Positions 56,872-64,000 of a stretch of DNA of 64,000 nucleotides are shown piece by piece (the stretch's first letter is position 1; each line of letters starts with the position of its first letter). Source of the DNA: JBNFVY01 sp049943335 (GTDB taxonomy: Bacteria; Pseudomonadota; Alphaproteobacteria; Rhodobacterales; Rhodobacteraceae); contig NZ_JBNFVY010000009.1 in the NCBI RefSeq assembly GCF_049943335.1, forward strand, positions 1 through 64,000, written 5' to 3'. Below the pieces are notes generated by a model. The model did no database searches, was not told the origin of the DNA, and was given only the letters and a program-made list of their open reading frames with translations. The translations under genes and the position numbers were made by a program.

Positions 56872-57651
56872 TCACTCGACCGGCACCAGCGCCTGCCGAT
56901 AAAGATGCCATGTCGCATGGCCCAGGATCGGCAGCACAACAATCAGCCCCAGAAAGACCGGGATCATAGCGAGGATCGTTGTTATGGCCACAAAACCTGC
57001 CCAGAGCAGCATGACCGGCAAGTTTCGCACGACCAGTTGGAACGACACGATCATGGCCGACACAAAGTCCACCTCGCGGTCCAGAAGCAAAGGCATCGAC
57101 ACGACCGTCAGCGCAAAAAGCACAAAGGCCAGCACCCCGCCGACCAAGAACTGCACGGACATCATGGTCAGCCCGTTGGGTGTCAGGAAAACCTCATAGG
57201 ACGTGGACACGTTTGTCATGACGCTCAGCCCCATGAAAAGCGCGAAAATCATATGCGACAGGAACGACCAGAACAGCACGTAGATCAGGATGATCGCGCC
57301 GATCCAAGGCATCTGGCGGTCTTTTTCGGCGTGGATCACCCCGAGCACCTGATACCAGTCCAACGCATCGCCCTGTTCAATGCGGCGCGACACCTCATAA
57401 AGCCCAACGGCGGCAAATGGCGCAAACAGCGGAAAACCCAAGCAGATCGCGATGGTCCACACGAACGTGCCCGCCCCCAGCCAAATCAGCCCCAAGCCTG
57501 CAATGGCATAAACTGCGCCAAAAAAGATGCCAAAGCTCGGCGCGCGGCGAAAATCCCGCCACCCGCTGACCAGCGCCGCGCGCAAATCTGAAACGCGCAC
57601 GCGTCCCGGCTGCGGCACTGTATCGCCCGGCACCTGAAGGGTATCCGACAT
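56872..57651 (-). CDS. DUF2189 membrane protein
   Basis: A 259-residue protein with about six hydrophobic helices in pairs. DLRAALVSGWRDFRRAPSFG near the start, FFGAVYAIAGLGLIWLGAGT and FPLFAPFAAVGLYEVSRRIE are family marks, and PVFLGLIVVLPILGHATWHL closes it. Function unknown. The second ATG (57651) is chosen as start because GGGAGG stands nine bases before it. Its stop codon adjoins the stop of the broken hydrolase. Confidence 0.88.
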   Translation of the reverse strand: MSDTLQVPGDTVPQPGRVRVSDLRAALVSGWRDFRRAPSFGIFFGAVYAIAGLGLIWLGAGTFVWTIAICLGFPLFAPFAAVGLYEVSRRIEQGDALDWYQVLGVIHAEKDRQMPWIGAIILIYVLFWSFLSHMIFALFMGLSVMTNVSTSYEVFLTPNGLTMMSVQFLVGGVLAFVLFALTVVSMPLLLDREVDFVSAMIVSFQLVVRNLPVMLLWAGFVAITTILAMIPVFLGLIVVLPILGHATWHLYRQALVPVE

Positions 57652-57768
57652 TGGGTTCATCCTCCCTGCCCAAAATTCGCACCGTGTATCTTGCGCGAGC
57701 CAGCCTCAGGAATCAATGATCTGAATATGTGCGCGGCCGGGACAGCGGGCTCGCGCGGCCACAATGCC

Positions 57769-57797
57769 CAAAAATCAGCGCGGGCCGACTGGCCCGC
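57769..57797 (-). terminator. Rho-independent terminator after prfB
   Basis: On the minus strand GCGGGCC and GGCCCGC form a 7-bp stem with loop AGTC (57780-57797), then GCTGATTTTTG. It lies ten bases from the prfB stop. Confidence 0.82.
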
Positions 57798-57806
57798 ACC
57801 GCTGGA

Positions 57807-58934
57807 TCAGTCGTCGGTTTGCGCGTCGGCGCGGCTTTTGCCGCTGACATTCATGGCCAGTGTCGCGGCCATGAACTTGTCCAGATCGCCGTCCAGCACC
57901 CCTTGGGTGTCGCTGGTTTCCACGTTGGTGCGCAGGTCCTTCACCATCTGGTAGGGCTGCAACACATAGTTGCGGATCTGGTTGCCCCAGCCGGCATCGC
58001 CCTTGGCCTCGTGCGCGGCGTTGATCGCTTCGTTCCGTTTGTCCAGTTCCAGTTGGTAGAGACGCGACTTGAGCGCCTTCATCGCAATGTCCCGGTTCTG
58101 GTGCTGAGATTTTTCCGAACTGGTCACCACAATCCCGGTGGGCATGTGGGTGATCCGCACGGCCGAGTCGGTCGTGTTGACGTGCTGCCCGCCCGCCCCG
58201 GATGACCGATAGGTGTCGATACGGATGTCGGCCGGGTTCACGTCGATCTCGATGTTGTCATCGACAACCGGATAGACCCAGACCGAACAGAATGATGTGT
58301 GCCGTCGCGCCGCGCTGTCATAGGGCGAAATACGCACCAGACGGTGCACTCCGCTTTCAGATTTCAGCCAGCCATAGGCATTATGCCCGGAAATCTTGTA
58401 GGCGGCGGATTTGATGCCCGCCTCTTCCCCCGGTGATTGCGATTGCAATTCCACCTTGTAGCCGTGTTGTTCGGCCCAGCGGACATACATGCGCGCCAGC
58501 ATTGACGCCCAGTCGCAGCTTTCTGTCCCGCCCGCACCCGAGTTGATTTCAAGAAAGGTGTCGTTGGCATCCGCTTCGCCGTTCAGAAGTGCTTCCAGTT
58601 CCTTTCGCGCGGCCTTTTCAGCCACAGCTTTTAGGGCGGCTTCCGCCTCGGCGATGACCTCCTGGTCCTCTTCCATTTCGCCCAGTTCGATCAGCTCGAC
58701 ATTGTCATTCATGTCCTGTTCGATCGATTTGGCGGTCGCAATCGCGTCCATCAGCGCCTGACGCTCGCGCATCAGTTGTTGCGCCCGTTCCTGATCGTCC
58801 CACAGGCCGGGATCTTCGATCATCGCATCGAATTCTTCCATGCGATGCCCGGCTGTGTCCCAATCCATCCGCTGTTTCAGCAGGTCCAGGGATTTCTGGA
58901 TTTCGTTGACGGTATTCTGCGTATCCGCGCGCAA
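57807..58934 (-). CDS. prfB: Peptide chain release factor 2
   Basis: A 375-residue protein that releases chains at UGA and UAA. The catalytic GGQ is residues 248-250 in YRSSGAGGQHVNTTDSAVR. The stop-codon tripeptide position reads Ser203-Pro204-Tyr205 (RISPYDSAARRHTSF), against SPF in E. coli. The frame is continuous, so the E. coli-type programmed +1 frameshift is absent. The start is probably TTG at 58934: GGAGGT stands six bases before it and the family N-terminus (MRADTQNTVNEIQKSLDLL) begins there. A GTG at 58961 is also in frame. Confidence 0.95.
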   Translation of the reverse strand: MRADTQNTVNEIQKSLDLLKQRMDWDTAGHRMEEFDAMIEDPGLWDDQERAQQLMRERQALMDAIATAKSIEQDMNDNVELIELGEMEEDQEVIAEAEAALKAVAEKAARKELEALLNGEADANDTFLEINSGAGGTESCDWASMLARMYVRWAEQHGYKVELQSQSPGEEAGIKSAAYKISGHNAYGWLKSESGVHRLVRISPYDSAARRHTSFCSVWVYPVVDDNIEIDVNPADIRIDTYRSSGAGGQHVNTTDSAVRITHMPTGIVVTSSEKSQHQNRDIAMKALKSRLYQLELDKRNEAINAAHEAKGDAGWGNQIRNYVLQPYQMVKDLRTNVETSDTQGVLDGDLDKFMAATLAMNVSGKSRADAQTDD

Positions 58935-58985
58935 GGGGCGACCTCCGATATTCTGTCGCACCTAGATACTGGTTTGCGCGGAAAG

Positions 58986-59020
58986 GACAAGGGGCGGGCA
59001 CATGCCACCCGCCCCTTGTC
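58986..59020 (-). terminator. Long hairpin after the RTX nuclease gene
   Basis: GACAAGGGGCGGG (58986-58998) and CCCGCCCCTTGTC (59008-59020) pair over 13 bp with a 9-base loop. The minus side continues CTTTCC, so the T-run is short. It separates the nuclease gene from prfB. Confidence 0.75.
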
Positions 59021-59038
59021 GACCAACTTTGGTGCGGG

Positions 59039-62000
59039 TCAGGCGACCACCAGCACCGGATCAAAGTCCAGGCCGACGATGATCGGGTCGTGGTCGGATG
59101 TGCGATAGGGCACGTCGCCGTCGAACATCGCCGTATCGCGGCCGAAATCGGTGTTGTAATCGATGGCACCCGGCTCGGACGAATTGATGTGCCACGCCTC
59201 GGCCCCGGTGACATTGTCCATGATGTCGGACGATCCGAAAGCATAGTCCAGCGTGCCGGTCTGCCCGTCGAACACATAGGTTGTTGCGCCGGGATTGAAG
59301 AATTCTTCAAGGTTCACATAGCCTTCGGCGGCCATCAGATCGATCGGGTCTTCGGCGGCGTAAGCGTTGAAGTCGCCCAGCACCAAACTGTCGGCGTCGG
59401 CCCTGGCATCCAGCCACGCTTGCATGACTTCCACGCCCTCGCTGCGCATTTCGTTCGACGCGCCTGCCCCGTCGCCGATATCGGCGTTCGTGCCCTCGCC
59501 CGAGCCCTTGGATTTCATATGGGTGACGGTCACGCTGAAATCCTCGCCGGTGCCAAGGTCGATGAACTCGGCCGTCAGCGGCGAGCGGTTGGTGCCCGCG
59601 CCTTCGAAAACGCCCAAGCCATCGTCGTCCAGAGCGCCATAGCCAAGCGCATCCAGATCGGCGTCGGTCAGGTAATCGACCGTACCCGGCACGACGCTGA
59701 CCGCACTGGCATCATAGATCATGCCCACAGCGATCGCGTCATCGCCAACATGGTCCGCACCCGGGCGCACCCAGTCATAGATATCGCTGCCGAGGGTCGC
59801 GTTCATTTCGCTCACAAGGGTTGCAATTGCGTTGTCGCTGGCCCCTTCGGCAAACTGGTTTTCCAGCTCGACCAGTCCAAAGACATCCGCATCCGTATCC
59901 AAAAGCGTGCCGACCAGCTTTTCAGTCTGGCGCGCGAATTCTTCGGCCGTATCGGCGCCGCGCGGATCAAAGCCCAGGTCGGTCGATGCGCCGCTGGCGT
60001 CGATGGTCACGAAGTAGTTCAGCACGTTGAAACTGACCACCTTCAGATCGCCCCCCACCGCGGGCACGGTGTCTTCGCGCGTGTCTGTGTCAACGAAGGT
60101 GTTCGCCCCCTCTTCGACGCTTCGAACACGCCAGGTCGCCGGGCTGGACGAACTGCCCGCCCAGCTATAGCCAATGACGCCGGTCAGCCCGGTGACCGTG
60201 TCGCCCATGGTGAACCCGTCCGAGGTGTCGAACACCCCGTCGCCATTCAGATCGACATCAGACAGGATCGACTGGTTCTGAAAGTTCAGCCCGTCGTCAT
60301 AGACGATCTCGTCGCTGCCGGTCTGCTGCTGATAGGCATCATAGGCAGCGACATCGGGATCGTTGGATTGGGTGAACTGTTCGGGCCGGTCGCCTGCGGT
60401 CAGACGCATTTCGTTGAACCGGTCTAGCTGGTACAGTTCATTCACCGTCAGCGTGTCGTCGATTGTGACGAGCATGCCTTCGTAAGCTTCCAAATCAGGC
60501 ACATAGTTGCCGCTATCGTCAGTCGTGACCGCATCGATGCCATCCACACTGATATGCGCGGCCATGGTGTTTACGTCCGACACGGCGCCCGCAGCGATCA
60601 CTTCGACACCGGTTGCGACGATCTGGGTCTGGCCGAAATATTCGCTGACCACACCGGTCACCAGCACCCGGTCGCCAAGCGCGACATCGGTGATGAAATC
60701 GCCCGTGCCTTCGTATACAAAAATGCCCTCTGAAGTGCTGGCATCACCGTCGCTGTCAGCGGCCTCTTCTTGCAAGAAGAACCCTTGCAGATCGCGCAGC
60801 GTGTCCGCATCGCCGTCCTGGAAATCGCCAACCACGATCGCTTCGACGATCACCGTTTCGCCGACCATTGCGCCGCCGTCGCCCGATCCTTGAACGGCCG
60901 AGATCAGCGCTTCGGTTGCGCCGCCGCCCGACCCGCCGTCGTCGTTGGCTTCGCCCGGGGTTTCGTCGGCCGGGCCCTGCCAGACGCCATCGGCGTCGCG
61001 CCAGAGCGACTGCCCCAGATCGGTTGAGCTGGTTTCAGCCACGCCGATGTCAGTCGACGTCATGCCTGCGGCCGCGCCGCTTGTGGCCGTCATCGTGCCT
61101 TCGTAGGACAGGAATTCCACGACTGTGCCGGCCTCGATCAGAGCAAACCCGTCCGGTGCGCCGTTCTGGATGCTGGACGGCGACCAGACGTAGTAATCAA
61201 AGGTACCGTCCGTGGTCATTTCCATCGTGCTCAGCGCGGCGCTGTCATAGTCCGCCCCGTTCGAACCATTGTAGAGCGCAACCGACAGGCCCGAGACGTC
61301 GGCGCCTGCGTTCACCCGCACTTCGACGAATTCACCCACGTCAGCGCCGGCGTTGTCGTAGTGGATTTCGTTGAGACGTGCATCGGCCACCAAGGCCACC
61401 TCGGCGACTGTGGGGCTATAGGTGGCTTCATCGGAAAAGTCGGTCATCACCCAATCGCCCGTGCCATCGGGGCTGCGGGTCGCGCCGGCGGCCATGTAAC
61501 TGCCATCCGGGCCGACAACCGCGCCCGAATAGGCCCGATCGTCGGCGGTTGCGTCAATCAGCGCGACCGAGTCCAGCACCGCGCCATAGGGGGTGATATC
61601 CAGATTGCCGTCGTCGTCGGTATCCAGATCGTCGCCCACTGCGCCGGTAAAGTCCTGTACCAGCAGGAAGGTGCTGGTGTCGTTGACGAAACTGTCGTTG
61701 CCAATTGCGTAGTCGGCAGTCAGGCCAAAGGTCAGTTCGGCCTGCGGGCTGGCCAGCAGGAAATATCCGTTTGCGCCGATCTCGTGCCCAGTCAGGTCGA
61801 AGGCGCGATAGACGCTCCCCACTGTGCTGTCGTCACCGCGCACGACGACCAGTGTCAGCCCGTCCAGTGAATGGCCCGGCTCTCCGTAGAGTTCGGCAAA
61901 TTCCCAGTCGGTGCCGGATGTATTCACCGCCAGTTCGTTCAGCACCACCGCAGGCGCGAACATTCCGCCGGGCGAGCCGACATCGCCTTCGGTTGACACA

Positions 62001-63550
62001 TAGGTGTCGCCCGCCGGGGTTGCGGCGCCGTCGCTGGACAGGGCCCAGTTGGCCCCGTCGTTCGGATCGGCCGTCAAATCGGTCAGATAGATCGATCCGG
62101 ACCCGTCGTCAGCGGGCCAATCGCCGCTATCGTCATAGGCAACGGTGGCGATGGCATTGGCGTGGGTCGCGTGATCGCCGTCATACGCATCGAACGACGA
62201 CCAGACCGACACCGTGTCACCCGAATTGTTCAGCGACATGGCCGACCAGTTCGTCACCGCGATCAGGGTCACGCCTTCGCCCCATTGCGCGGCAAAGGTG
62301 GCGGCGCTGGAGCTGTCGGCGTTGAACAACACCGCTGTTTCGCCCGCCGCGATGACCCCGCCCGCGATGTTCGCGCCGCTATGCGCGGTGCCGTTGATAT
62401 CGTCGATCACAAAGCCGGTCAGATCCACGTCACTGGCGCCGGCGTTGTAAAGCTCGACCCATTCTCCTGCAGGCTCAGACGTGCCGGGGTTGTACATGAT
62501 TTCGCTGATGACCAACGAGATTTCTTCGACATCCGTCACGTTGACCGTCACGGCCGCGCTGTCGCTCAGATCGCCGTCGGTGACGCTGACTTCGACGGCG
62601 TAGCTGTTGTCGCCGTCAGCGTCGCCCGGCGCTTCAAAGTCCGGGGCGGCGATGAAGGACAGCGCGCCGGTGGCCGCATCAATGGCAAACAGCGCCGCAT
62701 CCGCGCCACCGCTGATCGCATAACTCAGATCGGTGCTGTCCAGGTCGGCGCTATCGATCACGGCCACCGGATCGGTGCCGTTTTCAGCGTAGCTGACCGA
62801 TACCGGCGCAATGATCGAGGGGGCATCGTTCACGCCGGTAATCGTGACCGTCACAGTGGCGGTGTCGGTCCCACCCAGGCCGTCATCGGCGGTATAGCTG
62901 AACGTGTCCTGGGCGGTTTCGCCCGCCGCAAGGGCATCAAACAGGCCCGCGTGGTCATAGGAAATCACGCCGTCGGCAAGACTGACACTGGCCCCCGCGG
63001 CCGATGTCGCATCAACAGACGTGACGGAAATGGCATCGCCGTCAAACTCGGCGTCGTTGGCCGTCAAATCGGCCGCATCCAGCGTCAGAGCGGTGTCTTC
63101 GTCAGTGGAAACGCTGTCATTGCGCGCCAGCACCGCGTTGTTGGTGCCGTCCAGGTTCAGCGTGTAATCATCCGCCGCGAAATACAGCGCCTCAACCCGC
63201 AATATGACATCTGTTCCCGCCCCTTCGGGGGCAGTGTGCAACCGCGTGATGGTCGTTGGTTGCCACCAGTGCGTCGGGGTGGAAATCTCGTAGTCAGCGG
63301 CGCTGCCTGCATAGCGCACCGTATCGCGCCCGGTTCCGCCATCGTACCGATTGTCACCCGACCCGGCGATGATGGTATCCTTCCCGCTGCCGGCGAACAC
63401 TCGGTCGTCCCCCCCGCCGGACGAAATGACGTCATCACCGCGCAGACCCAGTATGATGTCACGCCCTTCGCTGCCTGCCAGGTCGTCACCGTCCATTGAT
63501 CCGACAATAATTTTGGGAATGGCTGTGGTGCTTAAGAAACGGGAAAACAT
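59039..63550 (-). CDS. Giant secreted RTX / cadherin / lamin-tail / ExeM-like nuclease
   Basis: A 1503-residue acidic protein. Order of parts: RTX calcium-binding repeats (about 20-75: GRDIILGLRGDDVISSGGGD); two cadherin-like domains (about 130-350, with ITGVNDAPSI); a lamin-tail domain (about 355-500, LVISEIMYNPGTSEPAGEW); two more lamin-tail-like regions (about 540 and 755); an OB-fold ExeM-type domain (about 910-1100, GFFLQEEAADSDGDASTSEG); and an endonuclease/exonuclease/phosphatase domain (about 1165-1495) with LKVVSFNVLNYF, VFGLVELENQF, VTHMKSKGSG, LVLGDFNAYAAEDP and TSDHDPIIVGL. It likely digests extracellular DNA after type I-like export. Start at 63550 follows GAGGAG by seven bases. 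It lies between prfB and mrcA, which are usually adjacent in this order. Confidence 0.92.
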   Translation of the reverse strand: MFSRFLSTTAIPKIIVGSMDGDDLAGSEGRDIILGLRGDDVISSGGGDDRVFAGSGKDTIIAGSGDNRYDGGTGRDTVRYAGSAADYEISTPTHWWQPTTITRLHTAPEGAGTDVILRVEALYFAADDYTLNLDGTNNAVLARNDSVSTDEDTALTLDAADLTANDAEFDGDAISVTSVDATSAAGASVSLADGVISYDHAGLFDALAAGETAQDTFSYTADDGLGGTDTATVTVTITGVNDAPSIIAPVSVSYAENGTDPVAVIDSADLDSTDLSYAISGGADAALFAIDAATGALSFIAAPDFEAPGDADGDNSYAVEVSVTDGDLSDSAAVTVNVTDVEEISLVISEIMYNPGTSEPAGEWVELYNAGASDVDLTGFVIDDINGTAHSGANIAGGVIAAGETAVLFNADSSSAATFAAQWGEGVTLIAVTNWSAMSLNNSGDTVSVWSSFDAYDGDHATHANAIATVAYDDSGDWPADDGSGSIYLTDLTADPNDGANWALSSDGAATPAGDTYVSTEGDVGSPGGMFAPAVVLNELAVNTSGTDWEFAELYGEPGHSLDGLTLVVVRGDDSTVGSVYRAFDLTGHEIGANGYFLLASPQAELTFGLTADYAIGNDSFVNDTSTFLLVQDFTGAVGDDLDTDDDGNLDITPYGAVLDSVALIDATADDRAYSGAVVGPDGSYMAAGATRSPDGTGDWVMTDFSDEATYSPTVAEVALVADARLNEIHYDNAGADVGEFVEVRVNAGADVSGLSVALYNGSNGADYDSAALSTMEMTTDGTFDYYVWSPSSIQNGAPDGFALIEAGTVVEFLSYEGTMTATSGAAAGMTSTDIGVAETSSTDLGQSLWRDADGVWQGPADETPGEANDDGGSGGGATEALISAVQGSGDGGAMVGETVIVEAIVVGDFQDGDADTLRDLQGFFLQEEAADSDGDASTSEGIFVYEGTGDFITDVALGDRVLVTGVVSEYFGQTQIVATGVEVIAAGAVSDVNTMAAHISVDGIDAVTTDDSGNYVPDLEAYEGMLVTIDDTLTVNELYQLDRFNEMRLTAGDRPEQFTQSNDPDVAAYDAYQQQTGSDEIVYDDGLNFQNQSILSDVDLNGDGVFDTSDGFTMGDTVTGLTGVIGYSWAGSSSSPATWRVRSVEEGANTFVDTDTREDTVPAVGGDLKVVSFNVLNYFVTIDASGASTDLGFDPRGADTAEEFARQTEKLVGTLLDTDADVFGLVELENQFAEGASDNAIATLVSEMNATLGSDIYDWVRPGADHVGDDAIAVGMIYDASAVSVVPGTVDYLTDADLDALGYGALDDDGLGVFEGAGTNRSPLTAEFIDLGTGEDFSVTVTHMKSKGSGEGTNADIGDGAGASNEMRSEGVEVMQAWLDARADADSLVLGDFNAYAAEDPIDLMAAEGYVNLEEFFNPGATTYVFDGQTGTLDYAFGSSDIMDNVTGAEAWHINSSEPGAIDYNTDFGRDTAMFDGDVPYRTSDHDPIIVGLDFDPVLVVA

Positions 63551-63636
63551 GGCGGGGCTCCTCATTATGATTGGGGGGACCATAGCTTCCCCAAGATCAC
63601 ATGAGTGTGTCAGCCGCTGCTGGACCTGCCAAGAAC

Positions 63637-63644
63637 ATGGTTAA
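63637..63644 (-). promoter_or_regulatory. CtrA-like half-site (TTAACCAT) upstream of the nuclease gene
   Basis: TTAACCAT is read on the minus strand, 87 bp before the nuclease start codon. It matches the core CtrA half-site used in alphaproteobacteria, without a second half at the canonical distance. It is tentative. Confidence 0.35.
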
Positions 63645-63710
63645 TCGCACCTGGAATTGTTGACCACACGCTCAAATTTCAGGCGGATTTCCGCCGGTTC
63701 GGCCTGCGGA

Positions 63711-64000
63711 TCAGTAAAGCCCGCCCGCCGACAAGGTCCCAAGGGTCGCTTTGTTGGGGACTTTGACCGTTTCGCCGGTCGAAGTGCGCACATCGTTTGT
63801 TCCTGCATTTGTTCCCGACGGCCCGTCCGGCAGGAACATTGGCAGGTTCGAACCCATGGCAAACCCGCCATCAAATGCGATGCCGAACACCGGTTCTTCG
63901 CCATCGCGGAAATATTCGGCGACAACGTTCGGCCCCGAGGCTGAATCCGCAAGCCGCGCGCCCGTGAACCGATCGATCTTGATAAAGTGCCCGCCCGGCG
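63711..64000 (-). CDS. mrcA: Penicillin-binding protein 1A, C-terminal fragment (cut by window edge)
   Basis: The minus-strand frame entering from the right edge reads HFIKIDRFTGARLADSASGP, then NVVAEYFRDGEEPVFGIAFD, GGFAMGSNLP, and finishes VPNKATLGTLSAGGLY before TGA at 63711. This is the C-terminus of the Rhodobacterales PBP1A, a bifunctional glycan polymerase and transpeptidase of the inner membrane. About 95 residues are visible. The usual downstream neighbour in this order is prfB; here the nuclease gene intervenes. Confidence 0.85.
   Translation of the reverse strand, partial: PGGHFIKIDRFTGARLADSASGPNVVAEYFRDGEEPVFGIAFDGGFAMGSNLPMFLPDGPSGTNAGTNDVRTSTGETVKVPNKATLGTLSAGGLY

Noticed and set aside
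57807..58961. Programmed +1 frameshift in prfB as in E. coli
   Set aside because: The frame is continuous from start to stop, with no in-frame UGA near codon 25.
62162..63499. Long plus-strand frames opposite the RTX nuclease
   Set aside because: Arg/His/Gly-rich antisense of an Asp/Gly/Thr-rich repeat protein; not a gene.

Overview
The window reads as the chromosome of a Rhodobacterales (roseobacter/Rhodobacteraceae-type) alphaproteobacterium. The evidence is high GC, almost every base used, Rhodobacterales-type gene order, a gene transfer agent (GTA) packaging locus at the left edge, fused SecDF, a VPLPA-CTERM protein, and an alphaproteobacterial LexA box in front of uvrA. No insertion sequence, prophage, integrase, CRISPR array or rRNA was found. 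Most of the sequence is conserved housekeeping core with short accessory insertions.

Layout. 1-465 (minus): start of a GTA cluster, with the N-terminus of the large terminase cut by the window edge and a gp1/small-terminase-like gene. 466-896: long GC-rich leader with TTAAC elements and G-runs. 897-6817 (minus): fatty-acid and envelope block mltG, fabF, acpP, fabG, fabD and a membrane protein. 7074-8321 (plus): ribosomal operon rpsF-rpsR-rplI. 8677-14431: DUF1330 protein, trigger factor, a pentapeptide-repeat membrane protein, a TbpB-like lipoprotein, tRNA-Leu(UAG) and a mini Hint-domain protein. 14501-19193: nnr, then glnB-glnA and an unrecognised tail-anchored protein. 19312-25665: bioY, DUF6314, GAF protein, purB, a 49-residue secreted peptide, a FliG-like protein, an EamA transporter and an LpxL/HtrB-like acyltransferase lacking its catalytic acid. 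25662-29868: DUF1223 protein, acnA and a small AT-rich stretch.

29865-36751 (minus) is a tightly packed run yajC-secDF-TSUP-Mth938-like-ccmA-ccmB-ccmC-ccmD-ccmG, so Sec export and cytochrome c maturation appear to share transcription. 36945-40797 (plus): secreted trypsin-like protease, serS, a TspO-like membrane protein and a VPLPA-CTERM protein. 40821-43706: uvrA, with a LexA box. 43929-48964: rhodanese, lpdA, DUF924, MFS transporter, queA. 48966-55801: AsmA/YhdP-like protein, Bcp peroxiredoxin, DUF455 ferritin-like protein, and an M23 peptidase overlapping a bactofilin (cell-shape pair). 55869-56871 is an alpha/beta hydrolase broken by one extra G. 56872-58934: DUF2189 protein and prfB. 59039-63550 is a 1503-residue RTX/cadherin/lamin-tail/ExeM-like secreted nuclease, followed by the C-terminus of PBP1A (mrcA) at the right edge.

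How the genes work together. The fab genes supply acyl chains, and mltG and PBP1A act on peptidoglycan. PII and glutamine synthetase form the nitrogen-assimilation pair. SecDF/YajC moves Ccm substrates across the inner membrane. UvrA is SOS-controlled. The least ordinary items are the giant nuclease lying between prfB and mrcA, the catalytic-site substitution in the acyltransferase, the TGCAAA array upstream of bioY, the LexA box and the frameshifted hydrolase.
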